From assembly GCA_031288885.1 (NCBI GenBank), contig JAITQP010000204.1, positions 1 to 18,498 on the forward strand: 18,498 bases of DNA, in the 5' to 3' direction. Source of the DNA: Prevotellaceae bacterium (lineage in GTDB: Bacteria > Bacteroidota > Bacteroidia > Bacteroidales > UBA932). This document shows positions 7,766 through 15,663 of the stretch, in pieces. How positions within the stretch are numbered: position 1 is the stretch's first letter; the number at the start of each line of letters is the position of its first letter. The notes under the pieces are model-generated. The model was not told where the DNA came from. It did no database searches and saw only the letters and a program-made list of their open reading frames with translations. The translations under genes and the position numbers were made by a program.

Positions 7766-8608
7766 TTACGTCCGGCAAGCGTAGTGGTAGCTCGTCAGCC
7801 GCTCTATAGGGTAGCGCAGGATTTCGAGCGACGTAATGCCATACTTCTGCGCCACGTCTTTTAGCATATCGGAAAAGAAAAAACCCACCGAGCCCACCAC
7901 CCCAAGCCGACGACCGACGCTGCACAGCGGCTTTACGTGGCTGTCGAAAAAGTTGTTGAGCGACCGGCAAACCAAGTCGCGAACAAAATCGCTATCCTTA
8001 TTCCTCTCCAAAACCGCCGAAAATCCGGCGAGGTACTCCGCCGGCGCGTCGCCGTGGTACACGGCTTGCAGCACCTGCTCGCGCGTCAGCCCGCGCAGCT
8101 CCGGCTGGCGGGCAAGCGAGGGCGGGAGCTGCCCGTAGAAGTAGGCGCGCAGCAGGCGTTTGCCCATGTCGGCGGCGCTGCCCTCGTCGCCCATGATGTA
8201 GCCAAGCGCGTTGGAGTGCTGCACAATGTTGCAGCCGTCGTACACCCCGCACGAAGAGCCGGTGCCGAGCACCGCCACCAAGCCGCTTTCGCTGCCAAAC
8301 AGCGCCCGCGCCGCTCCCAGAAAGTCGGGCAGCACCGCTATCTCTGTCTGCGTGAACAGGCCGGCGAGCGCCTCCGACAGGGCGCACGTGGCGGAGGTTT
8401 GCGCGCAGCCTGCGCCGTAAAAAAACAGCAAGCGAGGCTGCACCTCTTGCAGCGCGTGCGGCACGCGCTCCCTTACCAGCGTCGGCAGGCTGCCCTGCAC
8501 CGCGTGCAGCGGGTTGATGCCTCTGCCGGCAAAGTTTTGGTGCGTACCGTCGGGGAGCACAAGCCGCCAATCAGATTTGGTAGAGCCGCTGTCAACAATG
8601 AGAAGCAT
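7766..8608 (-). CDS. BadF/BadG/BcrA/BcrD ATPase family protein, N-acetylglucosamine-kinase-like
   Basis: A 280-residue cytoplasmic protein of the sugar-kinase/Hsp70/actin (ASKHA) fold. The phosphate-1 loop is 'VDSGSTKSDWRLV' (5-17). Asp95 in 'LPDFLGAARAL' is in the usual place of the catalytic base. The phosphate-2 loop is 'VLGTGSSCGVYDG' (113-125), followed by 'GYIMGDEGSAADMGKRLL' (136-153). The adenosine-binding part is 'LGVVGSVGFFFSDML' (235-249). This is the pattern of eukaryotic-type N-acetylglucosamine kinases and of short Bacteroidota proteins annotated as BadF/BadG ATPase family. The likely role is phosphorylation of an amino sugar salvaged from glycans or cell wall, but the substrate cannot be read from sequence. 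The start abuts inverted 7-bp repeats (from 8612), so its promoter must lie within or beyond that repeat module. Confidence 0.85.
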   Translation of the reverse strand: MLLIVDSGSTKSDWRLVLPDGTHQNFAGRGINPLHAVQGSLPTLVRERVPHALQEVQPRLLFFYGAGCAQTSATCALSEALAGLFTQTEIAVLPDFLGAARALFGSESGLVAVLGTGSSCGVYDGCNIVQHSNALGYIMGDEGSAADMGKRLLRAYFYGQLPPSLARQPELRGLTREQVLQAVYHGDAPAEYLAGFSAVLERNKDSDFVRDLVCRSLNNFFDSHVKPLCSVGRRLGVVGSVGFFFSDMLKDVAQKYGITSLEILRYPIERLTSYHYACRT

Positions 8609-8611
8609 AAA

Positions 8612-8640
8612 GAATTAAGAATTAGGAATTAGGAATTAGG
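8612..8640. repeat. Left arm: tandem 7-mer GAATTAA/GAATTAG
   Basis: Four consecutive units (GAATTAA, then three GAATTAG) run up to within three bases of the start codon of the minus-strand kinase-like gene. The sequence is the reverse complement of the units at 8836-8877. Confidence 0.8.
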
Positions 8641-8733
8641 ATGTTGCAACAACGCCCCTCTCCCCGTCATTGCGAGCGTAGCGTGCGTCTCCGTTAATGT
8701 AAATTTTATTGGACTTTATATAATCAAATTAAA

Positions 8734-8801
8734 GCCCTACGGGCTAATGGTGATATAAAAGGGGGCATGGTTTTCTATTGATATTGTTCCCCTACGGGGA
8801 A
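8734..8801. repeat. Pair of short hairpins with CCCTACGGG cores
   Basis: GCCC-TAC-GGGC at 8734-8744 and TTCCCC-TAC-GGGGAA at 8787-8801, about 42 bases apart and each followed by a similar 'TAATGG' or 'AATGG'. They look like two copies of one small dispersed repeat. Confidence 0.55.
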
Positions 8802-8835
8802 TGGCGAAGCCCTCACCGAAGGTAATCGTCACTCT

Positions 8836-8877
8836 TAATTCGTAATTCCTAATTCCTAATTCGTAATTCCTAATTCT
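8836..8877. repeat. Right arm: tandem 7-mer TAATTCC/TAATTCG
   Basis: About six TAATTC(C/G/T) units in a row, complementary to the left arm at 8612-8640. The two arms enclose about 195 bp. Confidence 0.8.
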
Positions 8878-9007
8878 CCATCTCCTCATTTCATCGTGAA
8901 AAATCTGTGGTTTATCGGGAATTTGCCAAAGCGTGCAGAATATTTGTTGGGCAGGCGCAGGTCAATCGGTAGCTTTGACAGACGTCAAAACCATGTAAAG
9001 TAAAGTT

Positions 9008-9889
9008 ATGAAAACATTTCGCATATTCACCATTCGTACATTCATCTTAGGCATGATTTTTATAGCGTCGGGCGTGCTGCTGCTGCTGTTTGACAGCGGC
9101 GCGCTGCCGGCGACCTACAAGCCTGTTATCTTTTCGTGGCAAATGCTGGTGAGCATCATCGGCGCTACCTGCCTGTTCATCCCCCACAAGTTTTGGGGCG
9201 GCCTGCTGCTCATATTCATCGGAGGATTTTTTACGCTGCTTGAGTTCAACGACTCGCTGAGCTTTCTCAAGGGCAACATTTGGGCGGTTGTCGCCATCAT
9301 TGCGGGGCTTTTTGTGATGTTCTTCCCGCTTTTTCACGTGCGGCGCTTCCACAAGCTGCGCAACCACGCCAACCGGATGAAAAACCTTTCGGAGGAGCAG
9401 CGCAGCAAGCTGTTTGACCGGTACCGGAACATTTACCACCACAGCCACCCCGCCGGCTGCGCAAGCAGCGCACGGACGCGCTTTTCGCACCACTTCCCCA
9501 ACGGCGGCGGCGCGGCGTGGCGGTCAAACACCTCCGGCTCGGGCTACTTAGAGTACCACACGGTGGTGGGCAGAGCGCACGAAAAGGTGAACATAAAGGA
9601 CTTTAAGGGTGGCGAAATCAACTGCGTATTTGGCGGCGTGGAGCTCGACTTTAGCGACGCCCAGCTCGCCGAAGGCGTACACACGCTGGAGATAAACTCG
9701 ATATTTGGCGGCGTGGTGCTCTACTTCCCCATCGACTGGTGCGTGGAGGTGCGGCAAAGCCAAGTCTTTGGGCACTTTGGCGACAACCGCCCCAAGCTCA
9801 CCTTTGAGGTGGACGAAAAGCGAATGCTCATTCTGGAGGTAACCTCCGTGTTTGGCGGCGGCGAAATCAAGCTCAAAAACAACGACTAA
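9008..9889 (+). CDS. LiaF-like four-helix membrane protein
   Basis: A 293-residue protein. Four hydrophobic helices occupy about 11-28, 40-58, 62-80 and 90-109, matching the LiaF/DUF5668-type transmembrane domain. A His/Ser/Gly-rich cytoplasmic linker (about 112-185) follows. The C-terminal beta-helix-like domain has the repeated motif 'INCVFGGVELDF', 'INSIFGGVVLYF', 'VTSVFGGGEIKL', as in 'cell-wall-active antibiotics response' proteins. In Firmicutes, LiaF inhibits the LiaS kinase until the envelope is stressed. Here the kinase gene starts 30 nt downstream and the regulator follows, so the same inhibitory role is a reasonable inference. No Shine-Dalgarno sequence is visible, and the ATG is preceded by an A-rich leader. 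Confidence 0.82.
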   Translation: MKTFRIFTIRTFILGMIFIASGVLLLLFDSGALPATYKPVIFSWQMLVSIIGATCLFIPHKFWGGLLLIFIGGFFTLLEFNDSLSFLKGNIWAVVAIIAGLFVMFFPLFHVRRFHKLRNHANRMKNLSEEQRSKLFDRYRNIYHHSHPAGCASSARTRFSHHFPNGGGAAWRSNTSGSGYLEYHTVVGRAHEKVNIKDFKGGEINCVFGGVELDFSDAQLAEGVHTLEINSIFGGVVLYFPIDWCVEVRQSQVFGHFGDNRPKLTFEVDEKRMLILEVTSVFGGGEIKLKNND

Positions 9890-9919
9890 CCATTAGCTCA
9901 CCGCTAACCCCCTACTACC

Positions 9920-10978
9920 GTGAACAGCTTCAACCCCATACTTCAATCCTACTGGTCGCGCCTGACCTACGTGGTGACGTGGGTGCTCATCATCAGCCTG
10001 CGGGTATCGGTGGGGTACTACGTAAGCGACATACCGTTTCACGTTATCCTGATTGATGCGCTTACGTACAACCTGCTGTTTGCGATGTGCTTTTTGCGCC
10101 TGTGGTACCCCATACGCTACAACTCGTGGGAGCAAAAATCGTGGCAGTTCAACATAGCGGTGCACATCATTCTGCTGCTCACCGTGCTGCTGGTGTGCAT
10201 AGCGCTGAGCTACGCCTTTACCTACCTCTTTGCCGACAAGGAGGGCGCCTACTCCAGCTTTATGCTCTCCTCGCTCCCTTGGAAAATAATCGAAGGCGCG
10301 CTGCTGTACGCGATAATGGTCATGATATACTACCTCTGCATTTACATTGAGCGGCTGAACGAAAAGGCCGCCAACGAAATTCGCCTGAACAAAATGCTGA
10401 AGGACGGCGAGCTGAACCTGCTGCGGTCGCAAATCAACCCGCACTTTTTGTTCAACAGCCTTAACTCCCTAAACTCGCTCATCATAAAGGACGTCAACCA
10501 GTCGCAGGAGATGCTCGTAGCCCTGTCGGACTACCTGCGCTACACGGTGCTCGCCACGCACCGCAAGACCTCAACGCTAAAGGAGGAGCTGGAGAACATC
10601 CGGCGCTACCTCTCCATAGAGCAGCTGCGCTTTGGCGACAAGCTCGCCTACCGCTTCAGCGTGGCGGACGACTGCCTGCCGCTCAAGGTGCCCGCCATGC
10701 TCCTGCAGCCGCTCTTTGAAAACGCCGTGAAGCACGGCGTGTACGAGAGCACCGAAGCGGTGAGCATTACGGCAAAAGCCGCGCGAAAGGCGCAGCTGCT
10801 GCACATCGAAATCAGCAACAACTTCGACGCCGAGGCCACCGGCGGGCAGCGCAAAGGCTCCGGAACAGGCCTCAAGAACACCAAGGAGCAGCTCCGCCTG
10901 CTCTACGGAGCCCCCGCCCTGCTCCAAACCAAGGTGGAGGACGGAAAATTTGTGGTGACGCTAAAAATACCGACGTAG
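9920..10978 (+). CDS. LytS-type sensor histidine kinase (His_kinase family)
   Basis: A 352-residue inner-membrane kinase. Four predicted helices (about 17-37, 41-60, 78-102, 122-142) make up the sensor part with almost no extracytoplasmic domain. A coiled linker leads to the H-box 'LRSQINPHFLFNSLNSLNSL' with phosphorylated His175. The N-box is 'PLFENAVKHGV' (264-274) with Asn268, and the G-box is 'GSGTGLKNTKEQL' (313-325). This H-box is diagnostic of the LytS/YehU kinase family, which pairs with LytTR regulators. The start is GTG at 9920; the next in-frame ATG would remove two helices. It lies between the LiaF-like gene (30-nt gap) and the regulator gene (23-nt gap), so the three form one operon. 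With no periplasmic sensor domain, it probably responds through the LiaF-like partner. Confidence 0.93.
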   Translation: MNSFNPILQSYWSRLTYVVTWVLIISLRVSVGYYVSDIPFHVILIDALTYNLLFAMCFLRLWYPIRYNSWEQKSWQFNIAVHIILLLTVLLVCIALSYAFTYLFADKEGAYSSFMLSSLPWKIIEGALLYAIMVMIYYLCIYIERLNEKAANEIRLNKMLKDGELNLLRSQINPHFLFNSLNSLNSLIIKDVNQSQEMLVALSDYLRYTVLATHRKTSTLKEELENIRRYLSIEQLRFGDKLAYRFSVADDCLPLKVPAMLLQPLFENAVKHGVYESTEAVSITAKAARKAQLLHIEISNNFDAEATGGQRKGSGTGLKNTKEQLRLLYGAPALLQTKVEDGKFVVTLKIPT

Positions 10979-11001
10979 AATTCCTTAATCCCCAATTTAC
11001 C

Positions 11002-11736
11002 ATGACAGTACTTATTGTTGATGATGAGGCTCCCGCGCGGGAGATTATTCGCCACTACCTGAAAGGCTACGCGGAGGTAGAGCTTATTGGCGAGGCAAGC
11101 AACGGGTTTGACGCCATGAAAATTATTAAGGAGAAAAGCCCGCAGCTCCTTTTCCTCGACGTGCAAATGCCCAAGCTCACGGGGTTTGAGATGCTGGAGC
11201 TGGTGGAAAACCCTCCGCTCGTGATTTTCTCCACCGCCTACGACCAGTTTGCCATTCGCGCCTTTGAGCAAAACGCGGTGGACTACCTCCTCAAGCCCTA
11301 CTCCCGCCAGCGCTTCGACGCCGCGCTGCAGAAGGCGCTCGCCAAGGCAACGCTGGGGGAGGCGTCGCCGGCAAACCTGCAGGCAATGCAGGCGGCGGCG
11401 GCAGGCGCCCTGACGCGCGTTGCCGTAAAAGACCGCCAGCAAATCCACGTCATCCCGCTGCACAGCATCCACTACATCGAAGCCGACGGCGACTACGTGC
11501 AGCTCCACACCGAAAAGGGCGTATTCCTCAAGGAAAAAACCATGAAGTACTTTGAGGAGAACTTTCCGCCGCAGCAGTTCATCCGCGTGCACCGCTCGTT
11601 CATCGTCAACGTGGACATGGTGGCAAAAATCGAGCTCTACGAAAAAGAATCGTACCGCGTACACCTCAAAACCGGCGAAACGCTCAAAGCGAGCAGCAGC
11701 GGATACAAAGCGCTGAAAGAAGCGGTGAGGTGGTAA
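11002..11736 (+). CDS. LytTR-family response regulator
   Basis: A 244-residue DNA-binding regulator. The receiver domain (1-118) has acidic residues Asp7 and Asp8, phosphoacceptor Asp53 in 'LLFLDVQMPKLTG', Thr78 and Lys98 in 'DYLLKPYS'. An Ala-rich linker (about 119-137) joins it to the LytTR domain (about 138-243), with 'IHYIEADGDYVQLHT', 'FIRVHRSFIVNVDMVAKIE' and a C-terminal 'LKASSSGYKALKEAV'. LytTR proteins bind tandem imperfect repeats upstream of their targets. Its cognate kinase is the gene just before it. Target sites cannot be assigned from this window. Confidence 0.95.
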   Translation: MTVLIVDDEAPAREIIRHYLKGYAEVELIGEASNGFDAMKIIKEKSPQLLFLDVQMPKLTGFEMLELVENPPLVIFSTAYDQFAIRAFEQNAVDYLLKPYSRQRFDAALQKALAKATLGEASPANLQAMQAAAAGALTRVAVKDRQQIHVIPLHSIHYIEADGDYVQLHTEKGVFLKEKTMKYFEENFPPQQFIRVHRSFIVNVDMVAKIELYEKESYRVHLKTGETLKASSSGYKALKEAVRW

Positions 11737-11784
11737 GGCGCGGCCGGAAATTTAATCGTCACCCACAAACTTCCCTCCAAGCGC

Positions 11785-11815
11785 TTGTATTTTTCAAAAA
11801 AAAATCCTACTTTTA
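11785..11815 (+). promoter_or_regulatory. Predicted promoter of the aldehyde dehydrogenase gene
   Basis: TTG at 11785-11787, 20 bases, then TACTTTTA (11808-11815), one mismatch from TAnnTTTG. A start near 11822 gives a leader of about 190 nt. I see no stable structure in that leader. Confidence 0.5.
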
Positions 11816-12010
11816 CAGCCGAAATTACGCTGAGTAAGTTGATTGTGTAAACCCATATACACCCTACTATTTGAAAAATTTAGACACTACCCGCAACCTT
11901 TCTTTCGAGCTCTCGACACGTTTGTTTTATGCGGCATGCGCTAAACTTCCAAATATTACCGGAGTAATTTACAAAAAAAATATTCGCGGAACACTTAATA
12001 AACAATATCC

Positions 12011-13393
12011 ATGGAAAATACATCACAAATAGCCATCGAGAAAATGCTGGATGGTCAACGCCACTTTTTTGCAACGCACCGAACAAAAAACGTTGACTTT
12101 CGCCTTGAGCAGCTCAAAAAACTTCGGGAGGTGGTAAAGCGCTACGAGCCGAAAATCCTCGAAGCCCTCTGGGTTGACCTGCGCCGCCCGCCCGAGGAGA
12201 TTTACATGACCGAAATTAGCATCGTGCTAAACGAAATCAGCAACCACATCAAGCACCTGCGGCGCTGGGCAAAGCCAAAAAAGGTTTGCACCCCCCTCAG
12301 GCTGTTTCCGTCGAGGAGCAAAATCCTCTACGAGCCGCTGGGCATTGCGCTCATCGTTGCCCCGTGGAACTTCCCGTTTCAGCTGCTAATGAGCTCGCTC
12401 GTGGGCGCCATTTCGGCGGGGTGCTGCGCCATCCTGAAGGCGTCGCCCTACACGCCCAACATCGCCAAGGTGATGGAGAAAATGGTGCGCGAAACGTTTT
12501 CGGAGGACTACATTGGCTTTGTGCAGGGCAACAGGGAGGTGAACGCTTTTTTGCTGGAGCAGCGCTTCGACATCATTTTCTTTACGGGCAGCGTGGCGCT
12601 GGGGCAAAAGGTGATGAGGGCTGCCGCCGAACACCTGACGCCGGTGGTGCTGGAGCTGGGCGGCAAAAACCCCTGCATTGTGGACAGCGAGGCTGACGTT
12701 GACGTCGCCGCTGCCCGAATTGCGTGGGGCAAAACGCTCAACTCCGGACAAATTTGCCTCTCGCCCGACTACCTCTTCATACACCGCTCCCGAAAGCGCG
12801 AGTTTACCGAAAAGTTCGAGGAGTTTATCGCCAAAACGTACGGCAAAAACTGCAAGGAGAGCAAGTACTACCCGCGCCTCGTAAACCGGAAGTCGGCGGA
12901 GCGGCTGAAGGAGCTGCTGAAGAACACCAACATCGTGTGCGGCGGCGACGTGAGCGAGCCCGAGCGGTACGTTGCCCCCACGCTGGTGGACGGCGTGGAT
13001 ACCGAGCACCCCATTATGCAGGAGGAAATATTCGGCCCCATCCTCCCAATGCTGACCTTTGACGACATTAACGAGCCCATCTCCCACATAAACGCCCGCG
13101 AAAAGCCGCTGGCCATATACTACTTCGGCAGCGTTGGCAAGGGAAACGAAGTCCTGCGCAAAACGACCTCCGGCGGCGCCTGCATCAACGACGTTATTAT
13201 GCACTCCGCCAACCACCACCTGCCATTTGGCGGAGTGGGCAAAAGCGGCATCGGAAGGTACCACGGCAAGGACAGCTTCATTGCGTTCAGCAACCGCAGG
13301 GCTATCTTCACCTCCCCCACGTGGTTTGACATCGCTACGCGCTATCCGCCGTTCACGCACTTTGGAGCGCTGAAAAAGCTGCTGAATATTTAG
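12011..13393 (+). CDS. Aldehyde dehydrogenase, class-3 (ALDH3)-like
   Basis: A 460-residue NAD(P)-dependent dehydrogenase oxidising aldehydes to carboxylates. Visible signatures are 'IVAPWNFPFQLLM' (115-127), the nucleotide-binding 'FTGSVALG' (191-198), catalytic Glu215 in 'VLELGGKNPCIV', nucleophile Cys249 in 'NSGQICLSPDYLF', 'EEIFGPILP' (338-346) and 'HHLPFGGVGKSGIGRYHG' (402-419). The ~460-residue length and the 'GQ-x-C-x-(S/A)-PDY' cysteine motif fit the ALDH3/coniferyl-aldehyde and fatty-aldehyde dehydrogenase branch rather than the ~500-residue ALDH1/2 type. There is no C-terminal membrane helix of the fatty-aldehyde enzyme type. The substrate is unknown. It appears monocistronic, with its own promoter and 80 nt to pepT. 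Confidence 0.94.
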   Translation: MENTSQIAIEKMLDGQRHFFATHRTKNVDFRLEQLKKLREVVKRYEPKILEALWVDLRRPPEEIYMTEISIVLNEISNHIKHLRRWAKPKKVCTPLRLFPSRSKILYEPLGIALIVAPWNFPFQLLMSSLVGAISAGCCAILKASPYTPNIAKVMEKMVRETFSEDYIGFVQGNREVNAFLLEQRFDIIFFTGSVALGQKVMRAAAEHLTPVVLELGGKNPCIVDSEADVDVAAARIAWGKTLNSGQICLSPDYLFIHRSRKREFTEKFEEFIAKTYGKNCKESKYYPRLVNRKSAERLKELLKNTNIVCGGDVSEPERYVAPTLVDGVDTEHPIMQEEIFGPILPMLTFDDINEPISHINAREKPLAIYYFGSVGKGNEVLRKTTSGGACINDVIMHSANHHLPFGGVGKSGIGRYHGKDSFIAFSNRRAIFTSPTWFDIATRYPPFTHFGALKKLLNI

Positions 13394-13473
13394 CCGTAGG
13401 GCGGATTAAGAAATTTCCTCCACCTTATACAAAATTAGTATTTTTTATAATTTATAACAATAATTACACCACC

Positions 13474-14697
13474 ATGGCAGAAGCAGTCCTTCAAAAATTC
13501 CTCCGCTACGTAGCTATCGACACGCAATCGGACGAAAGCTCGCGCACGTTTCCGAGCACCGAAAAGCAGAAGCACTTGCTCTCGCTGCTGGCGGACGAGC
13601 TGCGCGCAATGGGCGTCTCCGAGGTCTCCATGGACGAGCACGGCTACGTGATGGCGCGCATAGCGGCAAACACGGCAACGCCGCCGCCGCCCGTGGGGTT
13701 TATTGCCCACGTGGACACCTCGCCGGACATGTCCGGATGCAACGTGCAGCCCAAAATTGTGGCGCAGTACGATGGCAAGGACATTGTCCTGAACGAGGAA
13801 AAAAATATTGTGCTGTCGCCTGCCGATTTCCCCGAGCTGCGCGAGTACGCGGGTCAAACCCTCATCACCACCGACGGCACAACGCTGCTCGGCGCCGACG
13901 ATAAGGCGGGCGTTGCCGAAATCATGTGCGCTGCGGAGCACCTCGCATCGCACCCCGAGCTGAAGCACGGCGACGTTTGCATTGCCTTTACCCCCGATGA
14001 GGAAATCGGGCGCGGCGTGGACTACTTTGACGTGAAAAAGTTTGGCGCAGCGTACGCCTACACCGTTGATGGCGGCAAAATTGGGGAGCTGGAGTACGAA
14101 AATTTCAACGCCGCCTCCGCGGTGCTGCGCATACAGGGCAGGAATATTCACCCGGGCTACGCCAAAAACAAAATGGTGAACGCGCTACAGGTGGCCACCG
14201 AGCTCAACGCGCTGCTGCCCGCCTCCGAGCGCCCCGAGCACACGGAGGGCTACGAGGGGTTTTTCCACTTGGTGCACGTGGCCGGAGAGGTGGAGAAAGC
14301 CGTGATGCAGTACATCGTACGCGACCACAGCCGCGAAAAGTTTGAGGCGCGCAAGGAGCTTGTGCGCGCGTGCGCCGCCGCCATCAACGCCAAATACGGC
14401 GCGGGCACCGTCAGCGTGGAGCTGAGCGACCAGTACTACAACATGCGCAAGCAGGTGGAGCCGCACTTTCACATTGTGGAGCAGGCGATGTGCGCCATGA
14501 AGCAAGCCGGCGTAACGCCGCTGGTGCACCCCATTCGCGGCGGAACAGACGGCAGCCGCCTGTCGTACATGGGGCTCCCCTGCCCCAACATTTTTGCCGG
14601 AGGGCACAATTTCCACGGAAAGTACGAGTTTGTGTCGCTACAGTCAATGGAAAAAGCCGTAGAGGTAATTTTGAATATCGTAAAAGTTGAGGGTTAG
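13474..14697 (+). CDS. pepT: Peptidase T (tripeptide aminopeptidase)
   Basis: A cytoplasmic M20 metallopeptidase that removes the N-terminal residue from tripeptides. At 407 residues it has the usual length. All expected metal and catalytic residues can be placed: His79 and Asp81 in 'FIAHVDTSPD', bridging Asp142 in 'LLGADDKAG', Glu176/Glu177 in 'TPDEEIGRG', Asp199 in 'TVDGG' and His381 in 'GGHNFHGKYEF'. 'HPGYAKNKMVNA' and 'HPIRGGTDGSRLSYMGLP' are typical of the dimerisation and substrate region. The ATG at 13474 gives the normal N-terminus. The upstream 80 nt are AT-rich with no exact -7 box. It converges on the small membrane-protein gene with 35 nt between stops. Confidence 0.97.
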   Translation: MAEAVLQKFLRYVAIDTQSDESSRTFPSTEKQKHLLSLLADELRAMGVSEVSMDEHGYVMARIAANTATPPPPVGFIAHVDTSPDMSGCNVQPKIVAQYDGKDIVLNEEKNIVLSPADFPELREYAGQTLITTDGTTLLGADDKAGVAEIMCAAEHLASHPELKHGDVCIAFTPDEEIGRGVDYFDVKKFGAAYAYTVDGGKIGELEYENFNAASAVLRIQGRNIHPGYAKNKMVNALQVATELNALLPASERPEHTEGYEGFFHLVHVAGEVEKAVMQYIVRDHSREKFEARKELVRACAAAINAKYGAGTVSVELSDQYYNMRKQVEPHFHIVEQAMCAMKQAGVTPLVHPIRGGTDGSRLSYMGLPCPNIFAGGHNFHGKYEFVSLQSMEKAVEVILNIVKVEG

Positions 14698-14732
14698 GAC
14701 TTCCCTTAAATCCCCCACAACGGTTTTGAGTT

Positions 14733-15137
14733 TTAACGATATATAAGAGTTGAAGCAAGAATTGCCACGCCCGCTACCGTCACGAGGTAGAAAGCGGCTA
14801 CCCCCACAGCCAGCGCCGGAAGCAGGTCGCGGAGGTTGGCGGCGTGCTGTAGGGCGTTGCCAACGGCGGCGTTTAGCCACAGCATTGCTGCCGGAATTGC
14901 GTCCGCTGCGGTAGCCGCAACGTGCAGCGCACCGCTAATGACGCTTTCCCAATCCACCGCAACAAAGTAGATAAGCAGCCCCGCCGCGATGCTCACCGCA
15001 ACGGTCAGCTGCGGTAGCAGGGGCGTTCTGGGCGGAAGCCTGCGCATAAGGTTGTCGGTAAAGCCGTTGGCGGCGAAGTCGCGCCGGTGGGCTTTAAACC
15101 AGCCTTTCAAGTCGGGTGTAGGTGCGCTACCTGTCAT
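14733..15137 (-). CDS. Small membrane protein downstream of the ECF sigma gene, possible anti-sigma (DUF5056-like)
   Basis: I choose the start at 15137, giving 134 residues. There the sequence ATGACAGGTAG joins this start to the sigma stop codon with an 11-nt overlap, suggesting translational coupling. An upstream start at 15179 (148 residues) is possible but would overlap by 53 nt. The N-terminal 35 residues are cytoplasmic and basic ('LKGWFKAHRRDFAANGFTDNLMRRLP'). Hydrophobic helices follow at about 42-60, 66-92 and 104-131. The 'F...NGF...(V/L)MRRLP' pattern resembles Bacteroidota DUF5056 proteins, which are encoded next to sigma-70 genes (family name from memory). A role as sigma partner is inferred from position. 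There is no zinc-finger anti-sigma motif. Confidence 0.65.
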   Translation of the reverse strand: MTGSAPTPDLKGWFKAHRRDFAANGFTDNLMRRLPPRTPLLPQLTVAVSIAAGLLIYFVAVDWESVISGALHVAATAADAIPAAMLWLNAAVGNALQHAANLRDLLPALAVGVAAFYLVTVAGVAILASTLIYR

Positions 15138-15663
15138 ATCCTGAATTTTTAAAGTAAACCGATAATTTTTCTTTTCCACGAAACAGCAGCGATTTCACGG
15201 TGCCCTCGGGGCAGCTCATCACCTGCGCAATTTTCTTTACGGAAAAATCCTCCATGTAAAACAGCTGCGTAGCCGTTTTCTCATCCCCCTTGAGCGCTGC
15301 CATGGCGCGGACAAAGTCCATGCGCCGCTCGGGGCTGGGCGCGTCTGCCGGCAGGTGCAGGGCGGAGGCGGCGCACTCAACGGCGGGCTTCCTTGCCCGC
15401 GCGTGGTCGTAGAACGTGTTGTAGGCAATGCGAAACAGCCACGTGGAGAACTTTGCCGCGGCGCGAAACGAGCCAATGTTGAGCCACGCCTTGATGAACG
15501 CCTCCTGCGCAAGGTCTTTGCTCAGCTCCTCGTCGCCGTCGCAAAGGCTGTGCAGGAGGCGCAGCATGGGCAACCGGTAGGCTTCGGCTAACACGCCAAA
15601 AGCATACCTGTCGCCCAGCAGCGCTGCGCGCGAAACCAGCGCAAGCTCGTCAAGCCTGCCCAT
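15127..15663 (-). CDS. ECF-type RNA polymerase sigma factor
   Basis: A 178-residue sigma-70 family factor with only regions 2 and 4. Region 2 spans about 20-92, with 'DLAQEAFIKAWLNIGSFRA' (50-68) and 'FSTWLFRIAYNTFYDHARARK' (72-92). Region 4 spans about 112-170, with the helix-turn-helix 'SVKKIAQVMSCPEGTVKSLL' (141-160) and 'FRGKEKL'. Such factors direct RNA polymerase to a small regulon, usually stress- or envelope-related. The gene overlaps its upstream neighbour by 14 nt and its downstream neighbour by 11 nt, so the trio is one coupled operon. Both partners are small membrane proteins, which fits membrane control of sigma activity. No FecR-type anti-sigma or TonB receptor is nearby, so it is not the common polysaccharide-utilisation arrangement. 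Confidence 0.93.
   Translation of the reverse strand: MGRLDELALVSRAALLGDRYAFGVLAEAYRLPMLRLLHSLCDGDEELSKDLAQEAFIKAWLNIGSFRAAAKFSTWLFRIAYNTFYDHARARKPAVECAASALHLPADAPSPERRMDFVRAMAALKGDEKTATQLFYMEDFSVKKIAQVMSCPEGTVKSLLFRGKEKLSVYFKNSGYDR

Larger units (their letters stand above)
8609..9007. other. Non-coding region of about 400 bp with an inverted-repeat-flanked module
   Basis: No coding frame is supported. From left to right it contains about four copies of a GAATTAG-type 7-mer (8612-8640), the stretch 'GTCATTGCGAGCGTAGCG' (about 8668-8685), and hairpins GCCC-TAC-GGGC (8734-8744) and TTCCCC-TAC-GGGGAA (8787-8801). About six or seven copies of the complementary 7-mer TAATTCC/G follow (8836-8877). 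Downstream, 8878-9007 is the leader of the LiaF-like gene, with GACGTC near 8981 and no clear -7 box. Confidence 0.7.

Noticed and set aside
12386..13360. Long minus-strand ORF (324 codons) opposite the aldehyde dehydrogenase
   Set aside because: Its His/Arg/Val-rich translation has no domain, and it lies entirely antisense to a well-supported enzyme. GC-rich genes commonly produce such shadows.
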